Part shown: in pieces, positions 1 to 12,089 of the stretch
How the letters are laid out: the number at the start of each line of letters is the position of its first letter
How positions within the stretch are numbered: the first letter of the stretch is position 1
Assembly (NCBI RefSeq): GCF_000300515.1
Contig: NZ_AMSI01000005.1
Coordinates: 62,001 to 126,000, forward strand
Reading direction: 5' to 3'
Source of the DNA: Nitratireductor indicus C115
GTDB lineage: Bacteria > Pseudomonadota > Alphaproteobacteria > Rhizobiales > Rhizobiaceae
DNA length: 64,000 nt
Notes under the pieces: generated by a model
What the model saw: only the letters and a program-made list of their open reading frames with translations
The model's database searches: none
What the model was told of the DNA's origin: nothing
Made by a program: the position numbers and the translations under genes

Positions 1-505
1 AGGCTTTCATGGCCGCGGCATTGGCCGATGGCTTCTTGAACCAGAAACCGATCAGCAGATAGGACGCCAGGCCCACGCCTTCCCAGCCGAAGAACATCTG
101 GATCAGGTTGTCCGACGTCACCAGCATGAGCATGGCGAAGGTGAACAGCGACAGATAGGCGAAGAAGCGCGGCCGATGCGGGTCATGATGCATGTAGCCG
201 ATGGAGTAGATATGCACGAGCGCGGAGACCGTGTTGACTACGATCAGCATGACCACGGTCAGCGTGTCGATGCGCAGCGCCCAGGACATGTCCAGGCTGC
301 CCGAGGTGATGAAGCGCAGAACCGGAACGGTGAAGGCCTCGCCGCTGCCCATGGCAACCGAGAAGAAGGCCACCCAGGACAAAAGCGCGGCGATAACCAT
401 CAGGCCCGAGGTGATGTACTCGGACGCCTTCGCGCCGATCGACCGGCCGAAGAGCCCGGCAATCAGAAATCCGACGAGCGGAAGGAAAACGATCGCGTGA
501 TACAT
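1..505 (-). CDS. nuoL: NADH-quinone oxidoreductase subunit L, N-terminal part (cut by window edge)
   Basis: Only the first 168 codons are in the window; the gene runs off the left edge. NuoL is the distal antiporter-like proton-pumping subunit of the membrane arm of complex I. The translation starts [13 protein letters not shown] and is strongly hydrophobic, with several predicted membrane helices. Around residues 130-155 it carries a stretch typical of NuoL ([20 protein letters not shown]). It follows nuoK after 10 bases on the same strand, in the usual nuoJ-K-L order. nuoM and nuoN are expected beyond the edge. Confidence 0.95.
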   Translation of the reverse strand, partial: MYHAIVFLPLVGFLIAGLFGRSIGAKASEYITSGLMVIAALLSWVAFFSVAMGSGEAFTVPVLRFITSGSLDMSWALRIDTLTVVMLIVVNTVSALVHIYSIGYMHHDPHRPRFFAYLSLFTFAMLMLVTSDNLIQMFFGWEGVGLASYLLIGFWFKKPSANAAAMKA

Positions 506-515
506 AACCCGGCTC

Positions 516-827
516 TCAGCCCTTCATCATGTTGATGTCTTCGACGGCGATGGTGCCGCGATTGCGGAAGAAGACGACGAGGATGGCAAGACCGATCGCG
601 GCTTCCGCCGCCGCGACGGTGAGAACGAACAAGGCGAAGACCTGACCGACCAGATCGCCAAGCACCGAGGAGAAGGCGACGAAATTCAGGTTCACCGACA
701 GAAGGATCAACTCCACCGACATCAGGATGACGATGACGTTCTTGCGGTTCAGGAAGATGCCGAACACGCCGAGCGTGAAGAGGATGGCCGATACGGTCAG
801 ATAGTGTGCGATGCCGATTTCCAGCAT
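516..827 (-). CDS. nuoK: NADH-quinone oxidoreductase subunit K
   Basis: Small membrane subunit of the complex I proton-translocating arm, 103 residues, the normal family length. Three hydrophobic helices fill the protein. The two membrane glutamates needed for proton transfer in the family are visible at residues 39 (MSVEL) and 75 (AAAEAAIG), matching E36 and E72 of E. coli NuoK. It sits 2 bases after nuoJ, so translation is probably coupled. Confidence 0.98.
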   Translation of the reverse strand: MLEIGIAHYLTVSAILFTLGVFGIFLNRKNVIVILMSVELILLSVNLNFVAFSSVLGDLVGQVFALFVLTVAAAEAAIGLAILVVFFRNRGTIAVEDINMMKG

Positions 828-829
828 GG

Positions 830-1450
830 TCAGATTCCCTCGCCCGTTTCGACTTTCTTGATCTCGATCGCCGTTTCGGGCGTGCGCGCGACCTGCGCGG
901 AGATGCTCTGCCGCTTCACATTGGTCTTATGGCGCAGGGTCAGCACGATGGCGCCGATCATGGCCACCAGAAGCACCATGCCGGCGATCTGGAAGAAGTG
1001 GATGTAATCCGTATAGAGGATGTCGCCGAGAGCAGCCGTGTTGTGGCGCACATCGGCCGGCGGTATCGGCTTGGAGATGTCGCTGGCAAGCTCGGGCGCG
1101 AATGCATAGCCACCGAGCACGATGACAAGCTCCGCCGCCAGGATGATGCCCACCAGCGCGCCGACTGGCGCATATTGCAGCGCACCGCGCTTCAGCTCGG
1201 CAAAGTCCACATCCAGCATCATGACGACGAAGAGGAACAGCACCGCCACCGCGCCGACATAGACGACGAGCATGATGAAGGCGAGAAACTCGGCGCCCGT
1301 GAGCAGGAAGAGACCGGCCGCATTGAAGAAGGCGACGATCAGAAACAGCACCGAGTGCACGGGATTGCGCGCGGAGATGACCAAAAAGGCCGCCGCGACG
1401 GTTAGGAAGGCGAAGAGATAGAAGAAGATCGCCTCAAGTCCTGTCAGCAT
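830..1450 (-). CDS. nuoJ: NADH-quinone oxidoreductase subunit J
   Basis: Membrane subunit of complex I, 206 residues with five predicted helices in the first 170 residues and a charged C-terminal tail. The N-terminal segment [20 protein letters not shown] and the [10 protein letters not shown] motif are typical of NuoJ. A clear ribosome site (GAGGGAACC) precedes the ATG at 1450. A gap of 125 bases separates it from nuoI, the largest gap within the operon. Confidence 0.98.
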   Translation of the reverse strand: MLTGLEAIFFYLFAFLTVAAAFLVISARNPVHSVLFLIVAFFNAAGLFLLTGAEFLAFIMLVVYVGAVAVLFLFVVMMLDVDFAELKRGALQYAPVGALVGIILAAELVIVLGGYAFAPELASDISKPIPPADVRHNTAALGDILYTDYIHFFQIAGMVLLVAMIGAIVLTLRHKTNVKRQSISAQVARTPETAIEIKKVETGEGI

Positions 1451-1575
1451 GGTTCCCTCGGTACCCTACTAGCCCTGGCCGGGTCGTGCCCGGCTGAGTG
1501 TGATCGCCCGGCCCCGCCAGGCAACGAATTCGCATGTGTCAGACGAGAACACTGCCCCGTCCGTGGTTCAAATCT

Positions 1576-2067
1576 TCACCGATACGGTGCGTCCAAGGCA
1601 ATGTTGCGCGCCAGTTCCCGCTCCCAGCGGTCGCCATTGGCGAGCAGCTTGTCCTTGTCGTAGTAAAGCTCTTCGCGCGTCTCGGTGGCGAATTCGAAAT
1701 TCGGTCCCTCGACAATCGCATCCACCGGGCAAGCCTCCTGGCAGAAGCCGCAATAGATGCACTTCACCATGTCGATGTCGTAGCGCACCGTACGGCGGGT
1801 GCCGTCGTTGCGGCGCGGGCCAGCCTCGATGGTGATGGCCTGCGCGGGGCAGATCGCCTCGCACAGCTTGCAGGCGATGCAGCGTTCCTCGCCGTTGGGA
1901 TAACGGCGCAGCGCGTGTTCGCCACGGAAGCGCGGTGAAACCGGCCCCTTCTCATGCGGATAGTTCAGCGTCGGCTTCGGCGCAAAGAACTGGCGCATGG
2001 AGAGGAAAACGGCCCCCACGAACTCTTTCAGAAGCAGCGATTTTGCGGCTTGAGCGAGCGCAGACAT
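1576..2067 (-). CDS. nuoI: NADH-quinone oxidoreductase subunit I (two 4Fe-4S clusters)
   Basis: Peripheral-arm subunit of complex I that carries clusters N6a and N6b and passes electrons toward NuoB. Length is 163 residues. Two ferredoxin-like motifs are complete: cysteines 63, 66, 69, 73 ([12 protein letters not shown]) and 103, 106, 109, 113 ([12 protein letters not shown]). The N-terminal amphipathic stretch before the first motif is usual for the family. The ATG at 2067 has a GGAG site 7 bases upstream. nuoH lies 40 bases upstream in the same direction. Confidence 0.98.
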   Translation of the reverse strand: MSALAQAAKSLLLKEFVGAVFLSMRQFFAPKPTLNYPHEKGPVSPRFRGEHALRRYPNGEERCIACKLCEAICPAQAITIEAGPRRNDGTRRTVRYDIDMVKCIYCGFCQEACPVDAIVEGPNFEFATETREELYYDKDKLLANGDRWERELARNIALDAPYR

Positions 2068-2107
2068 GACTATTCTCCGGCGCGCGTGTTGAAGGGCAGC
2101 GACATGA

Positions 2108-3151
2108 TCATGCGAGCCCCGTGATTTTCAGGAATGCCGCGGTGGCCACGACCATGAACAGCGACAGCGGCAGGAACACCTTCCAGCCAAGACGCATCAG
2201 CTGGTCATAGCGGTAGCGCGGCACGAACGCCTTCACCAGGGCGAACATGAAGAAGACCATGCACACCTTGAGCACGAACCAGATGATGCCCGGCACCCAG
2301 GTGAAGGGCGCGAAGTCGAAGGGCGGCAGCCACCCGCCAAGGAAAAGGATGGTGGTGAGCGCGCACATCAGGACGATCGCGACATATTCGCCAAGGAAGA
2401 AGAGCAGGAACGGCGTCGAGGAATATTCGATCATGTGACCGGCGACCAGTTCCGACTCGGCTTCCACCAGGTCGAAGGGCGGACGGTTCGTCTCCGCCAG
2501 AGCGGAAATGAAGAACACGATGAACATCGGGAACAGCGCCAGCCAATTCCAGTCGAGGAAGGTGTTCGGCAGGCCGAGCATGGTGCCAAGGCCATCGCCC
2601 TGTGCGAGCACGATGTCCGTCAGGTTCAGCGAACCGACCGTAAGAAGCACCGTCACGATGACGAAACCGATCGAGACTTCGTAGGACACCATCTGCGCCG
2701 CCGAGCGCAGCGCGCCCAGAAACGGATATTTGGAGTTCGAGGCCCAGCCGCCCATGATGACGCCGTAGACTTCGAGAGAAGCGATGGCGAAAACATAGAG
2801 GATACCGATATTCACATTCGCGATCGCCCAGCCTTCGCTGACCGGGATCACCGCCCAGGAGGCGATGGCGAGCGTCGCCGCGATCACAGGGGCCAGAAGG
2901 AACACGCCCTTGTTGGCACCGGACGGAATGACCGGCTCCTTGAAGACGAACTTGAACAGATCGGCAAAGGCCTGCAGCAATCCCCAGGGACCGACCACGT
3001 TCGGGCCGCGGCGCAGCTGAACCGCCGCCCAGATCTTGCGGTCGGCATAGAGGATGTAGGCGACGAAGATCAGCAGGACGACGATCAACACCACCGACTT
3101 CAGAAGGATCAGAAGCCCCGGAAGGACGTAGGTTGCGAAGAAAGGTTCCAT
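2108..3151 (-). CDS. nuoH: NADH-quinone oxidoreductase subunit H
   Basis: Membrane subunit of complex I that forms part of the quinone chamber at the junction of the two arms. It has 347 residues and about eight membrane helices. Conserved loops are visible: [19 protein letters not shown] near residue 45, and the acidic segment [20 protein letters not shown] near residue 220, which contributes to the quinone site and the charge path. It begins 6 bases after the nuoG stop codon. Confidence 0.98.
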   Translation of the reverse strand: MEPFFATYVLPGLLILLKSVVLIVVLLIFVAYILYADRKIWAAVQLRRGPNVVGPWGLLQAFADLFKFVFKEPVIPSGANKGVFLLAPVIAATLAIASWAVIPVSEGWAIANVNIGILYVFAIASLEVYGVIMGGWASNSKYPFLGALRSAAQMVSYEVSIGFVIVTVLLTVGSLNLTDIVLAQGDGLGTMLGLPNTFLDWNWLALFPMFIVFFISALAETNRPPFDLVEAESELVAGHMIEYSSTPFLLFFLGEYVAIVLMCALTTILFLGGWLPPFDFAPFTWVPGIIWFVLKVCMVFFMFALVKAFVPRYRYDQLMRLGWKVFLPLSLFMVVATAAFLKITGLA

Positions 3152-3157
3152 GCGTCT

Positions 3158-5239
3158 CTACTCGGCCGCCTGTTTCATTTCGCCCCGCGCAAGCGCCGAA
3201 CATTCGGCCATGACGGCCGAGGCGCGCGCGATCGGATTGGTGAGATAGAAATCCTTCACCGCGGAGGCGAAGGGAGCCTTGGTCAAGCGGCCACCCAGCT
3301 TGGCAGCCTTTTCCACCGCTGCCCCATCGGCCGGCGCAATCGTGTCGATGGCGGCGAAGTGGGGATATTCGGCATAGAGGCCGGCGCGCAGCGCATTCAG
3401 CGAATCGAATGGCAGCTTGTGGCCGAGCACGTCGGAGAGCGCCCGCAGGATCGCCCAGTCTTCCTTGGCCTCGCCGGGAGCGAAACCCGCCCGGTTGGCC
3501 ATCTGCACGCGGCCTTCGGTGTTCACGAAGGTGGCCGACTTTTCCGTATAGGTAGCGCCCGGCAGGATCACGTCCGCGCGGTGTGCGCCGGCATCACCAT
3601 GGGTGCCTATATAGACGGTGAAGGCCTCGCCAATGGCATTCATGTCGATCTCGTCAGCGCCGAGGAGGAAGAGCACATCCATGGCGCCCATCATGCCGGC
3701 GGCGTCCTTGGCGCCCTTCTCCGGCACGAAGCCGAGGTCGAGGCCGCCGACGCGGCTTGCAGCGGTGTGGAGCACCGCAAAGCCGTTCCACTCGGGCGAA
3801 ACAGCCTTCACATTGCCGGCCAATTTGGCGGCGAGCCCCAGAACCGCGGCACCATCCGAACGCGACAGGGCACCCTGCCCCACCAGGATCATCGGGCGCT
3901 TCGCCTTCTTCAGAACGGAAGCGAATTTGTGAGTGCCCTCAACCAGCTCCTTGAGCGTCTCGGGCCCGGCGCCAAGCATTTCGTAGTCATAGCGCAGCTC
4001 GCCCATGTCGCCGATGACGCCGATGGGGAAATCACCCATGCGCCAGCGCTTGCGGATGCGCGCATTCAGTACGGACGCCTCGAAACGCGGGTTGGAGCCC
4101 ACGATCAGAAGCGCATCCGCATTCTCGATACCCTCAATCGTGGGATTGAAGACATAGCTTGCACGACCGAGCGAGGGATCGAGCGCTGCGCCATCCTGGC
4201 GGCAATCGTAATTTGCGGAGCCAAGCGCCTGCATCAGCTTCTTGAGGGCGAACATCTCCTCGACGCTGGCCAGATCGCCGGCAATGGCGCCGATCTTTTC
4301 GGGAGCAGCCTTTGAAACGGCCTTTGCCACGGCGTCGAAGGCTTCCGCCCAGCTTGCCGGCTGGAGACGGCCATTGCGGCGCACATAGGGACGGTCGAGG
4401 CGCTGCGTGCGCAACCCGTCCCAGATAAAGCGCGTCTTGTCGGAGATCCACTCCTCATTGACCGCATCGTTGACGCGCGGCATGACACGCATCACCTCAC
4501 GGCCGCGCGTATCGACGCGGATCGCGGAGCCAACGGCATCCATCACATCGATGGATTGCGTCTTGTTCAATTCCCACGGACGCGCCTGGAAGGCGTAGGG
4601 CTTCGAGGTCAGCGCGCCGACCGGGCAAAGGTCGATGACATTTCCCTGGAGCTCGGACGTCATGGCCTGCTCGAGATAGGTCGTGATCTCGGCGTCCTCG
4701 CCGCGGCCGATCAGGCCAAGCTCGGAAATACCTGCAATTTCAGTCGTGAAGCGAACACAGCGCGTGCAATGGATACAGCGCGTCATGATCGTCTTGACGA
4801 GCGGCCCGATATATTTGTCCTCAACCGCGCGCTTGTTTTCATGGTAGCGTGAGGAATCGACGCCGAAGGCCATCGCCTGGTCCTGCAGGTCGCATTCGCC
4901 ACCCTGGTCGCAAATCGGGCAATCCAGCGGATGGTTGATGAGCAGGAATTCCATCACGCCTTCGCGGGCCTTCTTGACCATCGGCGTGTTGGTGAAGATT
5001 TCCGGCGGCTCGCCGTTCGGGCCGGGACGCAGGTCGCGCACGCCCATGGCGCAGGAAGCGGCCGGCTTGGGCGGCCCACCCTTCACCTCGACGAGGCACA
5101 TGCGGCAGTTGCCGGCAATCGACAGGCGTTCATGGAAGCAGAAGCGCGGCACTTCCGCGCCAGCCTCTTCGGCTGCCTGCAACAGCGTGTAGTGATCGGG
5201 TACCTCGATCTCCGTGCCGTCAACTATCAGTTTTGCCAT
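3158..5239 (-). CDS. nuoG: NADH-quinone oxidoreductase subunit G
   Basis: Largest hydrophilic subunit of complex I (693 residues), carrying several iron-sulfur clusters. The N-terminal ferredoxin domain has cysteines 34, 45, 48 and 63 for cluster N1b. It is followed by an H-x3-C-x2-C-x5-C motif ([14 protein letters not shown]) for N5 and CIHCTRC with a later [11 protein letters not shown] for N4. The C-terminal two thirds is the molybdopterin-oxidoreductase-like fold, which is inactive in this family. The length fits alphaproteobacterial NuoG, shorter than the E. coli protein of about 900 residues. It lies 48 bases after nuoF. Confidence 0.98.
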   Translation of the reverse strand: MAKLIVDGTEIEVPDHYTLLQAAEEAGAEVPRFCFHERLSIAGNCRMCLVEVKGGPPKPAASCAMGVRDLRPGPNGEPPEIFTNTPMVKKAREGVMEFLLINHPLDCPICDQGGECDLQDQAMAFGVDSSRYHENKRAVEDKYIGPLVKTIMTRCIHCTRCVRFTTEIAGISELGLIGRGEDAEITTYLEQAMTSELQGNVIDLCPVGALTSKPYAFQARPWELNKTQSIDVMDAVGSAIRVDTRGREVMRVMPRVNDAVNEEWISDKTRFIWDGLRTQRLDRPYVRRNGRLQPASWAEAFDAVAKAVSKAAPEKIGAIAGDLASVEEMFALKKLMQALGSANYDCRQDGAALDPSLGRASYVFNPTIEGIENADALLIVGSNPRFEASVLNARIRKRWRMGDFPIGVIGDMGELRYDYEMLGAGPETLKELVEGTHKFASVLKKAKRPMILVGQGALSRSDGAAVLGLAAKLAGNVKAVSPEWNGFAVLHTAASRVGGLDLGFVPEKGAKDAAGMMGAMDVLFLLGADEIDMNAIGEAFTVYIGTHGDAGAHRADVILPGATYTEKSATFVNTEGRVQMANRAGFAPGEAKEDWAILRALSDVLGHKLPFDSLNALRAGLYAEYPHFAAIDTIAPADGAAVEKAAKLGGRLTKAPFASAVKDFYLTNPIARASAVMAECSALARGEMKQAAE

Positions 5240-5287
5240 GGTCGCTGTCCGCTTACCTCTCGCCCCTTCCGGAGCAAAACTTGTATT

Positions 5288-6592
<1,305 letters not shown>

Positions 6593-6604
6593 GGCTTACG
6601 TCCC

Positions 6605-7759
6605 TTACCGCGGCTTCTTGCCGAAAACTTTGATGTATTCGGCTTCGCCGCCCTTGGCGAGCGCCTTGGCCTGTTTGACCCAGTCTTCACGCTCGATACG
6701 GCCGTGGAAGCTCAGATATCCGTCGACCCACTCACGCTCGGCCTTTTTCCAGGCCGCAACCTGAGCGAAGGTGAAAATGCCCAGATCGTGCAGGATGCCT
6801 TCGATCTTGGGACCAACGCCGGAAATCATCTTGAGATCGTCGGGTGTGACCGGTCGGGCAATGCCCTGCGGGCGGTTCTTGTCCTCGAGAGAAGGCTTGG
6901 CAGCCTTTGCTGCAGCAGCCTTCGCGGGGGAAGCTTTTGCAACAGCCGGAGCGCTCTTTGCATGTGTCTTCCTGGCAGGAGCCTTGCGGGCCGCGGCCTC
7001 ATCGGTCTTCACAGGCGATGGCGATGCGACGGCCTTCGCGGTCTCGATGGCATCCGTCTTGGGCTTTGCCGCGTTGGACGGGGGCACCTTCGCAGCGCTC
7101 GCCCTGGCAGTGCCAGCAGCCTTGCCGCGTCCTTTGCCGGTGACGGCCTTTTCGTCGGTCAGTGCAGTCAATCCGCCCTTCGGAGCGGAATAGATGCGGT
7201 CGATCTGCGGGCCCGGCTTGACGGTGTCGCCCTTGCCCGCCTCGAAGGCGTCGATGATCTCGGAAAGGCGCTCGGGCGTCAGATCCTCATAGCTGTCCTT
7301 GAAGATCATGACCATCGGCGCGTTCACGCAGGCGCCCTGGCATTCGACCTCTTCCCAGGAAAGCGTGCCGCCCTCGTTCAGATGGAACGGCTCGGGATGA
7401 ATCTTGCTCTTGCACAGGTCGATCAGTTCGCCCGCGCCCCGCAGCATGCAGGGCGTTGTGCCGCAGACCTGCACATGGGCGCGGGTGCCGACGGGCGCTA
7501 ACTGGAACTGGGTATAGAAAGTCGCCACTTCCAGAACGCGGATCAGCGGCATGTTCAGCATATTGGCTACATGCTCGATGGCCGCGCGCGTGACCCAGCC
7601 TTCCTGCTCCTGCGCCAGCATGAGCAGCGGGATCACAGCGGATTGCTCGCGGCCCTTGGGGTATTTCTTGATCCAGCGCTTCACCTCCCCGCTCATGGAG
7701 CGGGAGAAGGCGAAGGAAGCAGGCTGGACGGCTTCGTCTGCGAGACGGCGGACTGACAT
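6605..7759 (-). CDS. nuoE: NADH-quinone oxidoreductase subunit E with long Ala/Lys linker and C-terminal helix-hairpin-helix-like domain
   Basis: Residues 1-195 are a normal 24-kDa subunit: thioredoxin-like fold with the 2Fe-2S (N1a) cysteines 99, 104, 140 and 144. The protein is 384 residues, about twice the length of E. coli NuoE. Residues about 200-303 form a low-complexity linker rich in Ala, Lys and Pro. Residues 304-384 form a compact domain with DDLKMISGVGPKIEGIL, which looks like a helix-hairpin-helix (GVGPK). From memory, similar tails occur on NuoE and on ribosomal protein L21 of other Rhizobiales. The role of the tail is unknown to me. nuoD ends exactly at the next base upstream. 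Confidence 0.95.
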   Translation of the reverse strand: MSVRRLADEAVQPASFAFSRSMSGEVKRWIKKYPKGREQSAVIPLLMLAQEQEGWVTRAAIEHVANMLNMPLIRVLEVATFYTQFQLAPVGTRAHVQVCGTTPCMLRGAGELIDLCKSKIHPEPFHLNEGGTLSWEEVECQGACVNAPMVMIFKDSYEDLTPERLSEIIDAFEAGKGDTVKPGPQIDRIYSAPKGGLTALTDEKAVTGKGRGKAAGTARASAAKVPPSNAAKPKTDAIETAKAVASPSPVKTDEAAARKAPARKTHAKSAPAVAKASPAKAAAAKAAKPSLEDKNRPQGIARPVTPDDLKMISGVGPKIEGILHDLGIFTFAQVAAWKKAEREWVDGYLSFHGRIEREDWVKQAKALAKGGEAEYIKVFGKKPR

Positions 7760-8950
7760 TTATCTGTCTACCTCACCAAACACGATATCGAGGGAGCCAA
7801 GAATGGCGGCGACGTCGGCCAGAAGGTGACCGCGGCACAGGAAATCCATGGCCTGGAGATGGGCGAAGCCCGGAGCGCGCAACTTGCAGCGATAGGGCTT
7901 GTTGGAACCGTCGGAGACGAGATAGACGCCGAATTCGCCCTTGGGCGCCTCGACGGCCGCATAAACCTCACCCTCGGGCACGTGATAACCTTCGGTGTAA
8001 AGCTTGAAGTGATGGATCAGCGCTTCCATCGAGCGCTTCATCTCGCCGCGCTTGGGCGGAACGACCTTCCCATCCATGTTGGAAACGGGGCCGACACGAT
8101 CCTTGCCGAGAAGAAGCTCGACACACTGACGCATGATTTTCGCCGACTGGCGCATTTCTTCCATGCGGATCAGATAACGATCGTAGCAGTCGCCGTTCTT
8201 GCCAACCGGAATATCGAAATCCATCTCCGGATAGCACTCATAGGGCTGGCTCTTGCGCAGATCCCAGGCAGCGCCCGAACCGCGCACCATGACGCCGGAG
8301 AAGCCCCAGGCCCATGCTTCTTCCAGCGTCACCACGCCGATATCGACATTGCGCTGCTTGAAGATGCGGTTGCCCGTCAGGAGATTGTCGAGATTGTCCA
8401 GCGTCTTGAAGAACGGATCGATCCAGTTGCCGATGTCTTCGATCAGCTTTTCAGGCAGGTCCTGATGGACACCGCCGGGACGGAAATAAGCCGCGTGCAT
8501 GCGCGCGCCGCAGGCCCGCTCATAAAACACCATCAGCTTTTCGCGTTCCTCGAAGCCCCACAGCGGCGGGGTGAGCGCGCCCACGTCCATGGCCTGCGTA
8601 GTGACGTTGAGGAGATGGTTCAGGATGCGGCCGATCTCCGAATAGAGAACACGGATGAGCTGGCCGCGCCTGGGAACATCGATACCGATCAAACGCTCGA
8701 CGCCGAGCGCGAAAGCATGCTCCTGATTCATCGGCGCGACATAGTCGAGCCGGTCGAAATAGGGCACGGCCTGCAAATAGGTCTTCTGCTCGATCAGCTT
8801 CTCGGTGCCGCGATGCAGGAGGCCGATATGCGGATCGACGCGTTCCACCACCTCGCCGTCGAGCTCCAGCACCAGGCGCAGAACGCCATGGGCCGCCGGA
8901 TGCTGAGGGCCGAAGTTGATGTTGAAATTGCGGACGGATGTTTCAGGCAT
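7760..8950 (-). CDS. nuoD: NADH-quinone oxidoreductase subunit D
   Basis: 49-kDa subunit of complex I that, with NuoB, lines the quinone pocket; homologous to the large subunit of NiFe hydrogenases. It has 396 residues and begins near [17 protein letters not shown], a signature of the family. The conserved C-terminal DIVFGEVDR is present. The gene is separate from nuoC, unlike the nuoCD fusion of E. coli, as is usual in alphaproteobacteria. It is directly adjacent to nuoE. Confidence 0.98.
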   Translation of the reverse strand: MPETSVRNFNINFGPQHPAAHGVLRLVLELDGEVVERVDPHIGLLHRGTEKLIEQKTYLQAVPYFDRLDYVAPMNQEHAFALGVERLIGIDVPRRGQLIRVLYSEIGRILNHLLNVTTQAMDVGALTPPLWGFEEREKLMVFYERACGARMHAAYFRPGGVHQDLPEKLIEDIGNWIDPFFKTLDNLDNLLTGNRIFKQRNVDIGVVTLEEAWAWGFSGVMVRGSGAAWDLRKSQPYECYPEMDFDIPVGKNGDCYDRYLIRMEEMRQSAKIMRQCVELLLGKDRVGPVSNMDGKVVPPKRGEMKRSMEALIHHFKLYTEGYHVPEGEVYAAVEAPKGEFGVYLVSDGSNKPYRCKLRAPGFAHLQAMDFLCRGHLLADVAAILGSLDIVFGEVDR

Positions 8951-8967
8951 ATGACGCGGCCCAACCT

Positions 8968-9570
8968 CTAGTCTTTCGCCTTCTCATCGCCCGGCAGCAC
9001 GTAATCCGTGCCTTCCCAGGGCGAGAGAAAATCGAAATTGCGGAATTCCTGCCTGAGCTCGACCGGCTCGTAGACGACGCGCTTGAGATCGTCGTCGTAG
9101 CGAACCTCGACGAAACCGGTGACCGGGAAGTCCTTGCGCAGCGGATGCCCTTCGAAACCATAGTCCGTGAGAATGCGACGCAGGTCCGGATGGCCGGTGA
9201 ACAGGACGCCGTAAAGATCGTAAATCTCGCGCTCGAACCAGTCGGCGGCGGGGAAAACTTCGACAACGGAGGGAACCGGCGTGTCCTCATCCGTAGACAG
9301 CTTGACGCGCACGCGCTGGTTCTGCCGCGGCGACAGAAGATGGTAGACCACCTCGAAACGTTTCTCGCGGGCCGGATAATCGGCGCCAGAAATGTCAATG
9401 AAGGCGTAGAACTGACACTGGACGTCGTTCTTCAGGAAATTGAGCACATCCACGATATCGCCCGCCTCGACCAGGAAAGTCAGCTCGCCATAGGCGACCA
9501 CCGCATCCTGAATCTGCGCGTCGAGCTTTTCCGTGACGTAAGCCGCCAGGTCCTTCAGCGCTTCGCTCAT
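8968..9570 (-). CDS. nuoC: NADH-quinone oxidoreductase subunit C
   Basis: 30-kDa subunit of the peripheral arm of complex I. The chosen start is the ATG at 9570 ([12 protein letters not shown]), giving 200 residues, the usual length. The open frame continues upstream, but that part overlaps nuoB out of frame and is not coding. The family signature is visible in [37 protein letters not shown] around residues 115-155 (interrupted here for brevity). It lies 8 bases after nuoB. Confidence 0.97.
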   Translation of the reverse strand: MSEALKDLAAYVTEKLDAQIQDAVVAYGELTFLVEAGDIVDVLNFLKNDVQCQFYAFIDISGADYPAREKRFEVVYHLLSPRQNQRVRVKLSTDEDTPVPSVVEVFPAADWFEREIYDLYGVLFTGHPDLRRILTDYGFEGHPLRKDFPVTGFVEVRYDDDLKRVVYEPVELRQEFRNFDFLSPWEGTDYVLPGDEKAKD

Positions 9571-9578
9571 ATCCGCCT

Positions 9579-10157
9579 CTATCGTTCGATCGTGCCGGTG
9601 CGCCGGATTTTCTTCTGCAGGAGAAGAATGCCGTAAAGCAGCGCTTCCGCGGTGGGCGGGCAGCCGGGCACGTAGATGTCGACGGGCACGACGCGATCGC
9701 AGCCGCGCACCACCGAATAGGAATAATGATAATAGCCGCCACCATTGGCGCAGGAGCCCATGGAGATGACATAGCGCGGCTCGGGCATCTGGTCGTAGAC
9801 CTTGCGCAGCGCCGGCGCCATCTTGTTGGTCAGCGTGCCCGCAACGATCATCACGTCGGACTGGCGCGGCGAGGCCCGCGGCGCGATGCCGAACCGCTCC
9901 GCGTCGTAGCGCGGCATGGAAATATGCATCATCTCCACAGCGCAGCAGGCAAGACCGAAGGTCATCCACATCAGGGAGCCGGTGCGCGCCCAGGTGATCA
10001 GCGCCTCAGAAGAAGTGACCAGAAAGCCCTTGTCGGACAGTTCGTTGTTGAGCCCCGTGTAAAACGGATCGTCCGCACCAACCGGATTGCCAGTGCGGGG
10101 ATCTATGAGCCCCTTGGGCTCGGGTGCTATGAGCGTGCTGCCCTGGTTCAATCCCAT
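9579..10157 (-). CDS. nuoB: NADH-quinone oxidoreductase subunit B (cluster N2)
   Basis: PSST subunit of complex I that carries the terminal 4Fe-4S cluster N2 next to the quinone. The cysteine pattern is complete: the tandem pair in [11 protein letters not shown], then GSCANGGG and [15 protein letters not shown] chose the ATG at 10157 (MGLNQGS), giving 192 residues, because of an AGAAGGGAG ribosome site upstream and because related proteins start with MGL. An ATG at 10178 would add seven residues. The start overlaps the end of nuoA by 10 bases. Confidence 0.96.
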   Translation of the reverse strand: MGLNQGSTLIAPEPKGLIDPRTGNPVGADDPFYTGLNNELSDKGFLVTSSEALITWARTGSLMWMTFGLACCAVEMMHISMPRYDAERFGIAPRASPRQSDVMIVAGTLTNKMAPALRKVYDQMPEPRYVISMGSCANGGGYYHYSYSVVRGCDRVVPVDIYVPGCPPTAEALLYGILLLQKKIRRTGTIER

Positions 10158-10513
10158 TCCAGCGCTCCCTTCTTCCATTCATAGATGAAGCCGATGGTCA
10201 GAACCCCGAGGAAGACCATCATGGACCAGAAACCGAGCCAGCCGATCTCGCCGAAAGAAACAGCCCACGGGAAAAGGAAGGCGACTTCCAGATCGAAAAT
10301 GATGAACAGAATCGCGACCAGATAGAAACGCACGTCGAATTTCATGCGCGCATCGTCAAAGGCGTTGAACCCGCACTCATAGGCCGACAGCTTTTCAGGA
10401 TCCGGATTGCGGTAGGCAACAAGGAATGGCGCCACCACAAGCGCAAGCGCCACGACCAGCGCGACGCCGATAAAGATCACGATAGGCAGGTATGAACTCA
10501 GAAGCTCATTCAT
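10148..10513 (-). CDS. nuoA: NADH-quinone oxidoreductase subunit A
   Basis: First gene of the nuo operon; 121-residue membrane subunit of complex I with three predicted helices. The loop between helices 1 and 2 carries the family motif [20 protein letters not shown], whose cysteine lies near the quinone site. The C-terminal half has the conserved [21 protein letters not shown]-type stretch (here [19 protein letters not shown]). The promoter should lie in the gap upstream of 10513. Confidence 0.98.
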   Translation of the reverse strand: MNELLSSYLPIVIFIGVALVVALALVVAPFLVAYRNPDPEKLSAYECGFNAFDDARMKFDVRFYLVAILFIIFDLEVAFLFPWAVSFGEIGWLGFWSMMVFLGVLTIGFIYEWKKGALEWD

Positions 10514-10883
10514 GGTCCGACTTTCCGTTGCCCGCCGCGGGCGAGGCTGCGTATCAAGGCCCGAGACCGGCCTTTGCGCTCTTCAGCCGAGGCGGCAAGG
10601 CTGGCTCATGTTGCAACGCGGCGAGGGTTAGCGCAGGGCGCTTGGCGACGCAAGTCAAACCTTGGCGAGATTACGGCATTGTGCGTCGCTTAGTCACCGA
10701 ATGACGCAAATAATGCCTTTCGGCACCCCGTCCGTGCAGCATGTTTTCACATCATTCACGCCCCCACAGAATGTTTTATCCACTGTCAGGAGACTCACGC
10801 AACCGCCTTCGAAACGGGTGGCACCGCCTTGCAGCAGCGGTTAACTCTTTTTGAGCGAAAGGCACCAGAAGAGGCATGAACTG
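10514..10883. other. Intergenic region between divergent nuoA and ycaQ-like gene
   Basis: This 370-base gap must hold the promoter of the nuo operon (minus strand) and that of the glycosylase gene (plus strand). On the minus strand a TTGACT hexamer lies at 10653-10658, but the element 17 bases further on is a poor -10, so I do not call a promoter. No other gene or strong hairpin was seen. Confidence 0.5.
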
Positions 10884-12089
10884 ATGCGAGCAGACCGTTT
10901 GACATCCTCCGAGGTGCGGCGAATTGCCCTTGGCGCTCAAGGATTTGGCGACAGGCGGCCTGTTTCGCAGGTCGGACGCAATCATATGCGGCGCGCGATC
11001 GAACGCACGGGACTGCTGCAGATCGATTCCGTCAACGTGATCGCGCGCGCCCATCTCATGCCGCTCTTTTCGCGCCTCGGCCCCTACCCGCTCGATCTTC
11101 TCGACCGCGCACAGGGTCGCAAGCCGCGCATGCTGTTCGAATACTGGGCTCACGAAGCCTCGCTGCTGCCGGTGGAAATGCAGCCGCTGTTTCGCTGGCG
11201 CATGCAGCGGGCGGAGCGTGGCGAAGGCATCTACAAGGGGCTTGCTCATTTCGCACGAACGCGCAGCGATTTCATCGAAGCGCTCTTTCGGGAGGTTGAA
11301 ATGCGCGGCCCCCTCGCCGCCTCAGACTTCGAGGGAGAAAAGGGCAGCGGCGGCTGGTGGGGATGGAGCGACACAAAACGCGCCCTGGAGTGGTTGTTCT
11401 GGGCCGGCCGGATTACCACCCATTCACGCCGACCCAGCTTCGAGCGTCTTTATGACGTGCCGGAGCGTGTATTGCCTGCATCGGTGCTCGACACCCCCAC
11501 GCCTTCGACCGAAGAGGCCCATCGCAGTCTCCTTGCCCTCGCCGCCCGTTCGCTAGGCGTGGCGAGCGAGCAGGACCTGCGCGATTATCATCGGCTTTCG
11601 GCGAGCGACGCGGCGCCGCGCATTCCCGAACTGGTGGAAGATGGCACCCTCATTCCCGTCGAGATCAAGGGCTGGCGCCAGCAGGCCTATCTCCATCGCG
11701 ACGCCCGCCTTCCCAGAAGAATAGAGCGTTCGGCACTGCTTGCCCCCTTCGATCCGGTCGTATGGGAGCGATCGCGCGCCGAGCGCATCTTCAGCTTCCG
11801 CTACAGGATCGAAATCTATACGCCCGCGCACAAGCGCGTTCACGGTTATTATGTGCTGCCCTTCCTCCTTGGAGACAGGATCGCGGCCCGTCTTGACCTG
11901 AAGGCGGACCGGGCGGGCCGGAAGCTTCTCGTTCAATCGGCACATCGCGAAAAAGGTGCGCCCGAACATACGGTCGATGCCCTGGCGGAAAATCTCTCAG
12001 CAATGTGCCAGTGGCTCAGCCTCGATCAGATCGAGGTAAAAGGACGGGGAGAATTCGACAAAATACTGCAAGCCCATCTGGAAAGCTGA
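10884..12089 (+). CDS. YcaQ/AlkZ-like winged-helix DNA glycosylase
   Basis: Protein of 401 residues of the HTH_42 (former DUF1006) family, which includes the interstrand-crosslink glycosylase YcaQ of E. coli. The catalytic Q-hydrophobic-D motif is visible as QID at residues 46-48 (LLQIDSVNV), as in YcaQ and not QxQ as in Streptomyces AlkZ. Further family segments are YWAHEASLLP and GWWGWSDTKRALEWLF. I chose the ATG at 10884, which has AGAAGAGG upstream, over an in-frame TTG at 10851. It probably removes bulky or cross-linked bases from DNA; substrate is inference. It diverges from nuoA. Confidence 0.88.
   Translation: MRADRLTSSEVRRIALGAQGFGDRRPVSQVGRNHMRRAIERTGLLQIDSVNVIARAHLMPLFSRLGPYPLDLLDRAQGRKPRMLFEYWAHEASLLPVEMQPLFRWRMQRAERGEGIYKGLAHFARTRSDFIEALFREVEMRGPLAASDFEGEKGSGGWWGWSDTKRALEWLFWAGRITTHSRRPSFERLYDVPERVLPASVLDTPTPSTEEAHRSLLALAARSLGVASEQDLRDYHRLSASDAAPRIPELVEDGTLIPVEIKGWRQQAYLHRDARLPRRIERSALLAPFDPVVWERSRAERIFSFRYRIEIYTPAHKRVHGYYVLPFLLGDRIAARLDLKADRAGRKLLVQSAHREKGAPEHTVDALAENLSAMCQWLSLDQIEVKGRGEFDKILQAHLES

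Noticed and set aside
1451-1575. Possible small gene between nuoI and nuoJ
   Set aside because: No start codon with a ribosome site and no open frame of useful length on the minus strand.
2435-4315. 626-codon open frame on the plus strand opposite nuoH and nuoG
   Set aside because: It is an antisense shadow of GC-rich genes. It has many His, Arg and Asp residues and no domain, and the minus-strand genes there are certain.
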